A stretch of 29,708 nucleotides of DNA, taken from UBA2365 sp964594045. Its GTDB lineage: Bacteria > Bacteroidota > Bacteroidia > Chitinophagales > Saprospiraceae. The position numbers and the translations under genes were made by a program. The notes beneath the pieces were generated by a model. It made no database searches, was not told where the DNA came from, and worked only from the letters and a program-made list of their open reading frames with translations. Shown here piece by piece: positions 1 to 7,079 of the stretch. Numbering within the stretch: the first letter of the stretch is position 1; every line of letters begins with the position of its first letter. Where the stretch lies: positions 1 through 29,708 of the forward strand of contig CAZQKR010000049.1 of assembly GCA_964594045.1 (NCBI GenBank). Direction: 5' to 3'.

Positions 1-72
1 GACTTATTTTTCTGAAAGTCAACTACTTGAATATTTAACGAATATCCCTAAATAATTCCTGTCAGCTGCAAG

Positions 73-105
73 AAAAAAATCCAGGCATTTTGCCTGGATT
101 TTTTT
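73..105 (-). terminator. Intrinsic terminator after mscL
   Basis: A perfect 15-bp inverted repeat (73-87 with 91-105, 3-nt loop) has a GC core CCAGGCA/TGCCTGG and lies directly after the mscL stop codon at 108-110. Read on the minus strand, the hairpin ends in a run of T, as expected of a Rho-independent terminator. The A/T tracts are symmetric, so it could also stop transcription entering from the left on the plus strand. Confidence 0.85.
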
Positions 106-107
106 TA

Positions 108-506
108 TCATTTTTTCAGCAGATCTCTGATCTCAGTGAGCAGTTCTTCAACTGATGGTCCGGCCGGAGCAGCAGGTTCTTCTTTCTTTTTGGTCGAATT
201 ATAAGCTTTGACCAGGAGGAAAAGCACAAATCCGACGATCAGGAAATCAAGCACAAATTTTACGAAAGCCCCCCATCTGATCGCTACTTCCGCAACAGCA
301 GTGCCATCAGCAGCAACTGTTGCTTCCTGGAGAACAACTTTCAGGCTTGGAAAATCTACATTTCCAAGCAGTAAGCCAATCGGTGGCAACAAAATGTCAT
401 TGGTAAAAGAAGTGACAATAGCACCGAAAGCAGCACCAATGATCACGGCAACTGCCAGATCCAGCACATTGCCTCTCATAATGAAAGCCTTGAATTCTTT
501 TAGCAT
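108..506 (-). CDS. mscL: Large-conductance mechanosensitive channel MscL
   Basis: This is an inner-membrane channel that opens under membrane tension to release solutes during hypo-osmotic shock; family members form pentamers. The 132-aa product has the usual MscL layout: an amphipathic N-terminal helix (MLKEFKAFIMRGNVLDLAVA), first membrane helix about 14-46 containing the conserved DLAVAVIIGAAFG pore stretch, a periplasmic loop about 47-78, second membrane helix about 79-101, a KKK cluster, and a C-terminal amphipathic helix about 118-132 (EELLTEIRDLL). An in-frame ATG 20 codons upstream (566) exists, but family alignment starts at MLKEF, so I chose 506. It lies 134 bp downstream of the aconitase stop on the same strand and ends at a strong terminator, so it may be co-transcribed with aconitase; no clear promoter of its own is visible. 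Confidence 0.96.
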   Translation of the reverse strand: MLKEFKAFIMRGNVLDLAVAVIIGAAFGAIVTSFTNDILLPPIGLLLGNVDFPSLKVVLQEATVAADGTAVAEVAIRWGAFVKFVLDFLIVGFVLFLLVKAYNSTKKKEEPAAPAGPSVEELLTEIRDLLKK

Positions 507-552
507 AATCGTTGATTTTAAGTTTAACAGATTAGAATATGAACCAAATGAA

Positions 553-585
553 ATGATTTTTGCCATCAGGGATGGTAAAAATCAT
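553..585. repeat. 15-bp inverted repeat between acn and mscL
   Basis: Positions 553-567 pair with 571-585 around a 3-nt loop. On the plus strand pairing is complete, with one G-U; on the minus strand that pair becomes a C-A mismatch. It lies 55 nt past the aconitase stop and 46 nt before the mscL start. It could be a weak terminator for aconitase or a processing hairpin in an acn-mscL transcript. It has no long T run, so I leave it as an inverted repeat. Confidence 0.5.
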
Positions 586-640
586 TTATAATATTCAAAA
601 ATATGTATTAAACTTAAAAAACAAAGAAAATACCCGGATC

Positions 641-2911
641 TTAACGTTTTTGTTCCTGGCTGATCTTGTTGAGCGCAGAACCTGCCCTCAACCAATCGAT
701 CTGCTGCTGATTGAAGGTGTGGACTACTTCAATTTTTTCACTTGAACCATCTGCATGCTCCAAAACAAGCCACATGCTTTGTCCCGGCGCCATGGTGTCA
801 AAACCATTCAGACTCAGTTGATCATCCTGTCTGATCTTGTCATAATCTGCAGGATGTTGGAATCTCAGGGCCAGCATTCCCTGTTTTTTGAGGTTGGTTT
901 CGTGGATCCGGGCAAATGACTTGACCAGAACCGCTTTTACTCCTAAAAATCTGGGTTGCATCGCAGCATGTTCCCTTGATGAGCCTTCGCCGTAATTGTC
1001 TTCTCCTACCACAATGGTGCCAATTCCGGCATTTTGATAAGCCATTGCACTTTCCGGAACAGACATGTAGGCGTCCGTAAACAGATTCAGCACTTTGTTG
1101 GGTTCGTCGTTAAAGGCATTGATGGCGCCCGTCAGGGTATTTTGGGAAATATTTTCCAGATGTCCCCTGTATGTGAGCCATGGTCCTGCCATGGAAATAT
1201 GATCTGTCGTACATTTGCCTTTGGCTTTGATGAGCAAACGCATTTTTTGAACCTGGGCATTCGTGATGGGTTCAAAGGGTTTAAGCAATTGAAGTCTTTT
1301 TGAATCCGGAGCAACGATGACTTCAGTTTTGCTACCGTCTGCTGCAGGTGCGATATAACCGGCATCTTCCACATCAAATCCTTTTGCCGGAAGTTCATCT
1401 CCAACCGGCGGATCCAGCATCACGGACTCACCTTTTTCATTGATCAAAGGATCTGTCATCGGATTGAAACCGAGGTTTCCGCCCAATGCAAGCGCTGTAA
1501 CCAACTCAGGAGAGGCAACAAAAGCGTGTGTATTCGGACTGCCATCAGCACGTTTGGCGAAATTCCTGTTGAATGAATGCACGATGCTGTTTTTGGGTGC
1601 ATTTTTGGGATCACTGTATCTTGCCCATTGGCCGATGCAAGGTCCGCAGGCATTGGCAAAGACCAGTGCCCCGATGTCGTTTAATACATCGATCAATCCG
1701 TCTCTTTCAATGGTATACCTGACCAGTTCAGAACCGGGTGTAACCGTCAGTTGTGATTTGGCTCTGATCCCTTTTTCCTTTGCCTGGCGGGCGATGGAAG
1801 CTGCACGGGAAATATCCTCATAGGAAGAATTGGTACAGGAACCGATGAGACAGTACTCCAGATCCAATGGCCAGTCATTGGCTTTGGCCACTTCCTTCAT
1901 TTTGGAGATCGGCGTGGCGAGATCCGGAGTGAAAGGTCCGTTGAGGTGAGGTTCCAGTTCGCTGAGGTTGATCTCGATCACCTGGTCGAAGTATTTTTCC
2001 GGTTGAGCATAACATTCGGGGTCAGCCTGGAGGTGTTCAGCGATCTGATCAGCCATATCGGCAACGATCTCACGTCCCGTTGCCCTCAGATATCGTGCCA
2101 TGGATGCATCATATCCAAAGGTGGATGTGGTGGCACCGATCTCAGCGCCCATATTGCATATGGTGCCTTTACCGGTACAGGAAATGGACTCGGCCCCTTC
2201 TCCAAAATATTCCACTATGCAGTCAGTTCCGCCTTTTACGGTCAGGATACCGGCAACTTTAAGGATGACATCTTTGGGTGCCGTCCAGCCGGATAGTTTT
2301 CCGGTAAGTTTAACGCCGATCAGTTTAGGCATTTTGAGTTCCCAGGCCATACCGGACATCACGTCCACAGCGTCAGCGCCACCCACTCCGATGGCGATCA
2401 TGCCCAAACCACCTGCATTGACCGTGTGTGAATCAGTGCCGATCATCATCCCTCCGGGGAAAGCATAGTTTTCCAAAACGACCTGATGGATGATGCCTGC
2501 ACCGGGTTTCCAGAAGCCTATGCCATATTTATTGGAAACAGAGCTCAAAAAATCTGTCACTTCCTTGTTGATCTCATTGGCACGGGCAAGGTCTTCTGCA
2601 GCACCGGTTTTCGCCTGTATCAGGTGATCGCAATGCACGGTGGAAGGAACAGCGACTGCAGGCCGGCCGGCGGTCATGAACTGAAGCAAAGCCATTTGAG
2701 CAGTTGCATCCTGCATGGCAACCCTGTCGGGCGCGAAAAACACATATTCTTTACCCCGTTCATAATCTTTCATCGGAGAATCCGGGTGAAGGTGTGCGTA
2801 GAGTATTTTTTCGGCTAGGGTAAGTGGTCTATTTAATGCAGATCTGGCATTTTCGACCTTTGAAGCAAAATTTGCATAATGATTTTTCAACATTCCTTCG
2901 TCAAATGGCAT
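641..2911 (-). CDS. Aconitate hydratase (mitochondrial-type aconitase)
   Basis: This is the TCA-cycle enzyme that interconverts citrate and isocitrate through a [4Fe-4S] cluster, in the cytoplasm. The three cluster ligands are visible and spaced as in mitochondrial aconitase: C359 in IGSCTNSS, and C422 and C425 in ANACGPCIG. Substrate-site segments include GTDSHTVNAGGLG and the C-terminal swivel-domain GEGSSREHAA loop. The length from the ATG, 756 aa, is normal for this branch. A TTG at 2935 would add eight residues, but a -7 promoter motif at 2946-2953 would put the transcription start only a few bases before it, so the ATG at 2911 is preferred. No other TCA gene lies beside it; mscL follows on the same strand. 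Bacteroidota versions are often labelled acnA or acn, and I leave the symbol blank because the name varies. Confidence 0.97.
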   Translation of the reverse strand: MPFDEGMLKNHYANFASKVENARSALNRPLTLAEKILYAHLHPDSPMKDYERGKEYVFFAPDRVAMQDATAQMALLQFMTAGRPAVAVPSTVHCDHLIQAKTGAAEDLARANEINKEVTDFLSSVSNKYGIGFWKPGAGIIHQVVLENYAFPGGMMIGTDSHTVNAGGLGMIAIGVGGADAVDVMSGMAWELKMPKLIGVKLTGKLSGWTAPKDVILKVAGILTVKGGTDCIVEYFGEGAESISCTGKGTICNMGAEIGATTSTFGYDASMARYLRATGREIVADMADQIAEHLQADPECYAQPEKYFDQVIEINLSELEPHLNGPFTPDLATPISKMKEVAKANDWPLDLEYCLIGSCTNSSYEDISRAASIARQAKEKGIRAKSQLTVTPGSELVRYTIERDGLIDVLNDIGALVFANACGPCIGQWARYSDPKNAPKNSIVHSFNRNFAKRADGSPNTHAFVASPELVTALALGGNLGFNPMTDPLINEKGESVMLDPPVGDELPAKGFDVEDAGYIAPAADGSKTEVIVAPDSKRLQLLKPFEPITNAQVQKMRLLIKAKGKCTTDHISMAGPWLTYRGHLENISQNTLTGAINAFNDEPNKVLNLFTDAYMSVPESAMAYQNAGIGTIVVGEDNYGEGSSREHAAMQPRFLGVKAVLVKSFARIHETNLKKQGMLALRFQHPADYDKIRQDDQLSLNGFDTMAPGQSMWLVLEHADGSSEKIEVVHTFNQQQIDWLRAGSALNKISQEQKR

Positions 2912-2945
2912 AATTGTGAATTTTTTGGTTAGCAAACATAATTTG

Positions 2946-2953
2946 CAAAAGTA
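2946..2953 (-). promoter_or_regulatory. Bacteroidota -7 promoter motif for aconitase
   Basis: Read on the minus strand this is TACTTTTG, a perfect match to TAnnTTTG. It ends 34 nt before the aconitase ATG at 2911. A clear -33 TTG element is not obvious. The motif position also argues against the upstream TTG start. Confidence 0.55.
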
Positions 2954-3450
2954 AAATTTTATTAAAATTAGACTGAAAAAAGTAGGGTTATACTTGTATG
3001 ATCACCGGGATTTTGAGTTGAATGTGGTGTATAAGTCTGAAAATTACCCGTAGGAGTGTATTATTTGAATCTTGAACCTCAATGACAGACATATAAAATA
3101 GTTAATGGAGTATAAAAAGTTTTTCAGGAACACAAATTGATGGCTGCCAGGTCCAATGCTGACGTTTAAAAAAATCAATGAATAACACTATGGCTTTCAG
3201 CGCCTGCTCAGTGAAACCACCTGGATTATTTCATTACTTCATAGTTTTAAGGCAATCAGATTTTTACCGTATTGAACCAATTAATGTAAATTGGCTCAAC
3301 GAAATGAACCAAATAATAATAAATCGTTCAATGGGAAGAAAGAAGCTGTTTTTGATTTTACATATATGCAAAATATTACAGCTATCTAAAACAATAACTT
3401 TCAAACAAAAAATTAGACGAGGATTATTCCAATTCTCCATTCCGGAAAAC
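2954..3450. other. Gene-free divergent intergenic region
   Basis: About 500 bp of AT-rich sequence separate the divergent aconitase and alcohol dehydrogenase genes. A 106-codon open frame on the plus strand (3178-3498) has low-complexity, unrecognisable content and runs over the dehydrogenase start, so I do not call it. I see no RNA gene or repeat here. The promoter motifs at its two edges are listed separately. Confidence 0.5.
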
Positions 3451-3458
3451 TATTTTTG
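3451..3458 (+). promoter_or_regulatory. -7 promoter motif for the alcohol dehydrogenase
   Basis: TATTTTTG matches TAnnTTTG perfectly and lies 23 nt before the ATG at 3482. No convincing -33 TTG is visible at the expected spacing. Confidence 0.5.
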
Positions 3459-3481
3459 TCACCATAATAAAAATAATAAAT

Positions 3482-4639
3482 ATGATCGCAGCTTTTGAAT
3501 ATCAAAACCCGGTCAGGGTGGTTTTCGGAGAAAACAAAATAGACAGCCTTGGTTCACTTTTACCGGATAAAAAGATCCTGTTGTTATACGGTCAGGGAAG
3601 TATTTTTAAAAACGGAACTTACGACAGGGTAAAAGCCGCAACACGCAATGCTGAAATGGTCGAGTTCGGGGGAATTGAGGCCAATCCGGTATATGAAACG
3701 CTGATGAAGGCGGTTGAGCTCGGCAGGAAGGAAAAAATTGAGTTCATTCTGGCAGTTGGCGGCGGTTCTGTGATCGACGGGGCCAAATTTGTTGCAGCTG
3801 CGATCCCTTATGATGGAGACGGTTGGGATATACTGACCAAAAAGGGGGTGATCAAAAGTGCGGTTCCGCTCGGAACCGTGTTGACCCTTCCCGCAACCGG
3901 AACCGAGATGAACTCCAATTCGGTGATCAGCAGGGCAGAAACAAAGGAGAAACTGAGTTTTGCTTCCCCGTTTTGTTACCCGGTTTTTTCCATCATGGAC
4001 ATCAGTTTGTTGCCATCATTGCCCGAAAGGCAACGGATCAACGGGGTGATCGACGCTTTTGTGCATACCACGGAACAATACATGACCTATCCGGTCAATG
4101 CCAAAATGCAGGATCGCATAGCTGAAGGTATTTTTTCCACCCTGATCGAAGAAGGGCATACCTATATCCATGAACCCGGCAATAAAGAAGCCGCAACCAA
4201 TGTGCTGTATACCGCGATGATGGCGCTGAACGGATGGTTGTCCACCGGAGTTCCGACGGACTGGTCCATTCACATGGTTGGCCATGAACTGACGGCGCTG
4301 ATCGGCGTGGATCACGGGATCAGTCTGGCGATCATCCTGCCATCGATGTACCGGAGACTGGTAGAAAGCAAGCAGGATAAACTGGCTCAGTATGCCAGGA
4401 GAGTTTGGGATGTGGAGGAGAAGGATAGCCTGAAAGCTGCTTTGAAAGGTATCGATCTGACCGAAAAGTTCTTCAATGATCTGGGCGCTGTCACCAGATT
4501 GTCACATTATACAGATGACAAAAAGTTTCTTCAGGATGAGATCTGCAGGCGTTTTGAGTCCCGGAAATGGCTAAAAATGGGAGAAAAAGGCGAAGTCACG
4601 CCGGAAGTGGTGCGGGAAGTGATTGAGATGGCGTGGTAA
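3482..4639 (+). CDS. Iron-containing alcohol/aldehyde dehydrogenase, YqhD/BdhA type
   Basis: This is predicted to be a cytoplasmic NAD(P)H-dependent reductase of aldehydes to alcohols in the group III metal-dependent alcohol dehydrogenase family. The 385-aa product is full length. The N-terminal half has the nucleotide-binding segment GGGSVIDGAKF (93-103) and the conserved LPATGTEMN (136-144). The metal ligands expected from E. coli YqhD are present at D191, H195, H264 and H278 with the same spacing (4, 69 and 14). In YqhD the role is detoxification of short-chain and lipid-peroxidation aldehydes using NADPH; whether this protein does the same or acts as a butanol dehydrogenase cannot be told from sequence alone. 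It stands alone, with its own promoter motif, and is followed by a long repeat-filled spacer. Confidence 0.93.
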   Translation: MIAAFEYQNPVRVVFGENKIDSLGSLLPDKKILLLYGQGSIFKNGTYDRVKAATRNAEMVEFGGIEANPVYETLMKAVELGRKEKIEFILAVGGGSVIDGAKFVAAAIPYDGDGWDILTKKGVIKSAVPLGTVLTLPATGTEMNSNSVISRAETKEKLSFASPFCYPVFSIMDISLLPSLPERQRINGVIDAFVHTTEQYMTYPVNAKMQDRIAEGIFSTLIEEGHTYIHEPGNKEAATNVLYTAMMALNGWLSTGVPTDWSIHMVGHELTALIGVDHGISLAIILPSMYRRLVESKQDKLAQYARRVWDVEEKDSLKAALKGIDLTEKFFNDLGAVTRLSHYTDDKKFLQDEICRRFESRKWLKMGEKGEVTPEVVREVIEMAW

Positions 4640-4736
4640 AAGGGGGAAATTTGAAAATTCGGGAATTTGAAAATTGGATGACTGATCGAATGATTGTTTG
4701 AGTTTGTCTAATGTTTTATGTTCTTTTGTTCGAGCT

Positions 4737-5223
4737 GTCGTAGATCATGACATTCATCGTCATGATTCGAGCTGTTCGAGTTGTTTGAATTGTTCAAACA
4801 GCTCAAATATCCATGGATTTCAAATCCTTAAATTTTTGAATTTATAAGTCCCGCAGGGACGACAAATGGATAACCGTAAGCAAGCGCAGCGCAGCTTACG
4901 GAAAATGAACAGCGGGTCATAAGCCCCGTATGGGGTGAGATTATTTTATACCAGTGTTAAAAGCATCTTACGGAATAAACCACATTTCCGGTTGTTAAAA
5001 GGCTGGCATCACATGCATTCTCTTCACAACCTACCAAACGAAATAATTATAATGTCACCCTTGAAGGGCTCTAAAATACTGTTGGAGCAGCTTCCGTAAG
5101 CTGCGCTATCACTTGCTTACGGTTATTAACAATGTCGTCCCGGCGGGACTCTTCAGTCAGGCTGTTTTTTGCGGATTATTAGGGTTTGATAGAAGGGTTG
5201 GAATTGTGCGAGTTGTTTGAAAT
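4737..5223. repeat. Tandem repeat unit 1 (487 bp)
   Basis: This is the first copy of a tandem duplication. It starts with a hairpin (ATCATGAC 4744-4751 / GTCATGAT 4759-4766), continues with an inverted repeat based on GAGCTGTT...AACAGCTC (4769-4804), then carries the 304-bp nested-palindrome element at 4847-5150, and ends in unique spacer. The next copy starts at 5224 with the same GTCGTAGATCATGAC words. Confidence 0.9.
4847..5150. mobile_element. MITE-like nested-inverted-repeat element, copy 1
   Basis: The ends are inverted repeats with one mismatch over 17 bp: AGTCCCGCAGGGACGAC at 4847-4863 against GTCGTCCCGGCGGGACT at 5134-5150. Just inside is a second arm pair, AACCGTAAGC...GCTTACGG near 4869-4898 against CCGTAAGC...GCTTACGGTT near 5089-5123. 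Further in is a third pair, AGCCCCGTATGGGGTGAG near 4922-4939 against GTCACCCTTGAAGGGCTC near 5053-5071. The outer and third arms contain small palindromes of their own. There is no gene inside, so the element looks non-autonomous. No clean target-site duplication can be assigned because the whole unit is tandemly duplicated. Mobility is inferred from structure only. Confidence 0.65.
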
Positions 5224-5730
5224 GTCGTAGATCATGACATTCATCGTCATGATTTGAGCTGTTCGAGTTGTTTGGATTGTTCAAACAGCTCAAATATCTA
5301 TGGATTTCAAATCCTCAAATTTTCGAATTTATAAGTCCCAGGATCCCATGATAAGTCCCGCAGGGACGACATGTGGATAACCGTATGCAAGCGCAGCGTA
5401 GCTTACGGAAAATGAACAGCGTGTCAAAAGCCCCGCATGGGGTGAGATTATTTTATACCAGTGATAAAAGCATCTTAAGGAATAAACCACAATTCCGGTT
5501 GTTAAAAGGCTGGCATCACAAGTATTCTCTTCACAACCTACCAAACGAAATAATTATAATGTCACCCTTGCAGGGCTCTAAAATACTGTTGGAGCAGCTT
5601 CCGTAAGCTGCGCTATCACTTGCTTACGGTTATTAACAATGTCGTCCCGGCGGGACTCTTCAGTCAGGCTGTTTTTTGCGGATTATTAGGGTTTGATAGA
5701 AGGGTTGGAATTGTGCTAGTTGTTTAAAAT
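5224..5730. repeat. Tandem repeat unit 2 (507 bp)
   Basis: This is the second copy of the unit. It is 20 bp longer than the first because of an insertion at about 5340-5359 that repeats the word ATAAGTCCC on both sides of AGGATCCCATG. The same start hairpin is at 5231-5238/5246-5253. The unit is nearly identical to copy 1 outside the internal differences noted for the element. Confidence 0.9.
5354..5657. mobile_element. MITE-like nested-inverted-repeat element, copy 2
   Basis: This is the same 304-bp length and arm structure as the element at 4847-5150. By eye the two copies differ at 13 positions (about 96% identity). All differences lie in the left 220 bp or so; the right-hand 86 bp are identical. 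In the left inner arm the word CCGTAAGC has become CCGTATGC, which weakens one hairpin, while the AGCCCC(G)C/TATGGGG and CCCTTG(C/A)AGGG palindromes remain. Confidence 0.65.
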
Positions 5731-5773
5731 GTCGTAGATCATGACATTCATCGTCATGATTTGAGATGTTCGA
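5731..5773. repeat. Partial third copy of the repeat-unit start
   Basis: The first 43 bp or so of the unit recur here, with the hairpin ATCATGAC 5738-5745 / GTCATGAT 5753-5760, followed by a degenerate GAGATGTTCGA. The similarity then stops. This leaves the array as two full units plus a stub, as expected from unequal recombination between copies of the hairpin. Confidence 0.85.
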
Positions 5774-5792
5774 ATCAGGTCATCAGATTAGT

Positions 5793-5836
5793 AAGTTTAT
5801 AAAGTTTATAAAGTTTATAAAGTTTAGGAAGTTTAG
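5793..5836. repeat. 9-bp tandem repeat
   Basis: The word AAGTTTATA is repeated about four times with a 9-bp period from 5793 to 5828, followed by degenerate AAGTTTAG copies. It is AT-rich, non-coding and likely to vary in copy number by slippage. Confidence 0.85.
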
Positions 5837-5994
5837 TTTGGGTATTGGAAATTTTTTCATCAGATCACAGATCACTGATTACTGATTACAGATCACAGCT
5901 CACTGTACACAGTGATTGTTTGAGCTGTTCCAATTGTTGATTCGTTGATTTGTTGAAAGCAAACGCTAATAGTCCGGGTCGAATCCTCGAATCT

Positions 5995-6921
5995 TTATAA
6001 AACTATGCTTTGATAGGGTTTTACGATGTCCAGTTTTTTGGAGGCGAAATAGGATCTGACATAATCTTCGCCTTTTTCTGTGGTGACCAGGATGAAATCG
6101 CCGCCCCAGGCGCCAAGAGATTTGATCATGCCCTCAAAATCGGGGAATAATCTTTCTTTTACCGGTTTTTCACCGATCACGGAGGAGATGATGGTTTCGT
6201 GTTCTTCGAGCAGGTTGTTGAATGTCTGGAGGTTTTTGGTCTGGATGATCTCATCGGAGATGGCCGAAATCCTGTTGATCACATCTTTTTTTCCTTTGAA
6301 TTTCTTTCCGTGGGTGTTGACGGATGATTCGCTGTCCTGTTTTGCGCCCTGATAGACAAAAAACAGTTTATTGAGGAAAGAAGGTTTGAATTCGATTTCA
6401 TTAAAATGAAGACTTTCCTCACCGAGCTGGTAAAGTATGGGTTCATCCGCATTGGCGCAGGCGATGTCATAGCCTGAACCGTTGGCTACCGCAAAATACA
6501 GATGAAAAGCATTGACTTCTGCCCATTCGGCAACATTGGCGATCAGCGTTGAGCTGGAACCCAGGCCCCAGTTGAGTGGAAATTCAAGTTGGGTTTCCAC
6601 TTTAAAGCCGCTCCATGTGGATAAAAACTCTGAATTTTCCCTGACGGCCGCTTTAAGGATTTTAGCTAATTTTTTGGAGATCTGTTCGTCAGAAGTCTTG
6701 ATATCGGAAAAATCATACAAGGACATCTGGGATTCGTACCAGATATCACCGTTGTCATCCAGGGCTTCCCAGATCAGATCTGAGCCTCTTGCATTGGTGA
6801 CGGTCATCCGTTGACCCAGCTTTAACGGCAATGCCAATGCTTTAGCCCCGTGCAACACTGCATATTCTCCTGTCAGGAGCAATTTTCCCCTTGCGTAAAA
6901 CTTCTTTTTTATAGGATCCAA
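5995..6921 (-). CDS. GYDIA-family GHMP kinase (mevalonate-kinase-like)
   Basis: The 308-aa protein belongs to the GHMP small-molecule kinase superfamily (galactokinase, homoserine, mevalonate and phosphomevalonate kinases). Visible signatures are the N-terminal YARGKLLLTGEYAVLHG (9-25), the phosphate-binding PLNWGLGSSST (115-125) and GSGYDIACANADEPILY (148-164), which is the GYDIA motif that names the Bacteroidota subfamily. The C-terminal GGDFILVTT is the third GHMP motif. The substrate is unknown; a mevalonate-pathway role is plausible but no other gene of that pathway is here. The only workable start is TTG at 6921; there is no in-frame ATG near the N-terminus, and the conserved motif begins at residue 9. 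A perfect -7 motif 15 nt upstream implies a very short leader. The stop is followed by the repeat-filled spacer. Confidence 0.88.
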   Translation of the reverse strand: MDPIKKKFYARGKLLLTGEYAVLHGAKALALPLKLGQRMTVTNARGSDLIWEALDDNGDIWYESQMSLYDFSDIKTSDEQISKKLAKILKAAVRENSEFLSTWSGFKVETQLEFPLNWGLGSSSTLIANVAEWAEVNAFHLYFAVANGSGYDIACANADEPILYQLGEESLHFNEIEFKPSFLNKLFFVYQGAKQDSESSVNTHGKKFKGKKDVINRISAISDEIIQTKNLQTFNNLLEEHETIISSVIGEKPVKERLFPDFEGMIKSLGAWGGDFILVTTEKGEDYVRSYFASKKLDIVKPYQSIVL

Positions 6922-6936
6922 TAATTTTTGATGTTA

Positions 6937-6944
6937 CAAAAGTA
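6937..6944 (-). promoter_or_regulatory. -7 promoter motif for the GHMP kinase
   Basis: Read on the minus strand this is TACTTTTG, a perfect TAnnTTTG match, identical to the motif before aconitase. It lies 15 nt before the TTG start, so the transcript would carry a leader of only about 8-10 nt. It suggests the kinase is transcribed independently of mtaB, whose stop lies 158 bp upstream. Confidence 0.5.
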
Positions 6945-7079
6945 ATAAACAATTAAATAACTAATATGATTTTTTTATATTTATAATACAGGAATTCAAT
7001 CGGCGTTGCACAAAAGAGAGAAAATTCAAATCAAGGATTTCAATAAGTCAAAGTCAATTACCTGCATCATTGGATGTTC

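Larger units (their letters stand above)
4640..5994. other. 1.35-kb gene-free, repeat-filled spacer
   Basis: No credible gene is present between the alcohol dehydrogenase and the GHMP kinase. The stretch is made of simple AT-rich word repeats (for example AATTTGAAAATT twice near 4650-4675), a tandem duplication of a unit of about 487 bp, a 9-bp tandem repeat, and degenerate ATCAC/TGATTAC words near 5855-5910. These parts are listed separately. Confidence 0.8.

Noticed and set aside
3178..3498. 106-codon open frame upstream of the alcohol dehydrogenase
   Set aside because: The composition is low-complexity and matches no family; it runs past the dehydrogenase start and the promoter motif at 3451-3458.
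5329..5606. Open frames on both strands within repeat unit 2
   Set aside because: They are produced by the palindromic repeat sequence and are not kept intact in copy 1 of the same unit.
5850..5915. ATCAC/TGATTAC word repeats that look like a possible CRISPR or tRNA remnant
   Set aside because: No regular spacers, no cas genes, and no cloverleaf; only degenerate simple words.
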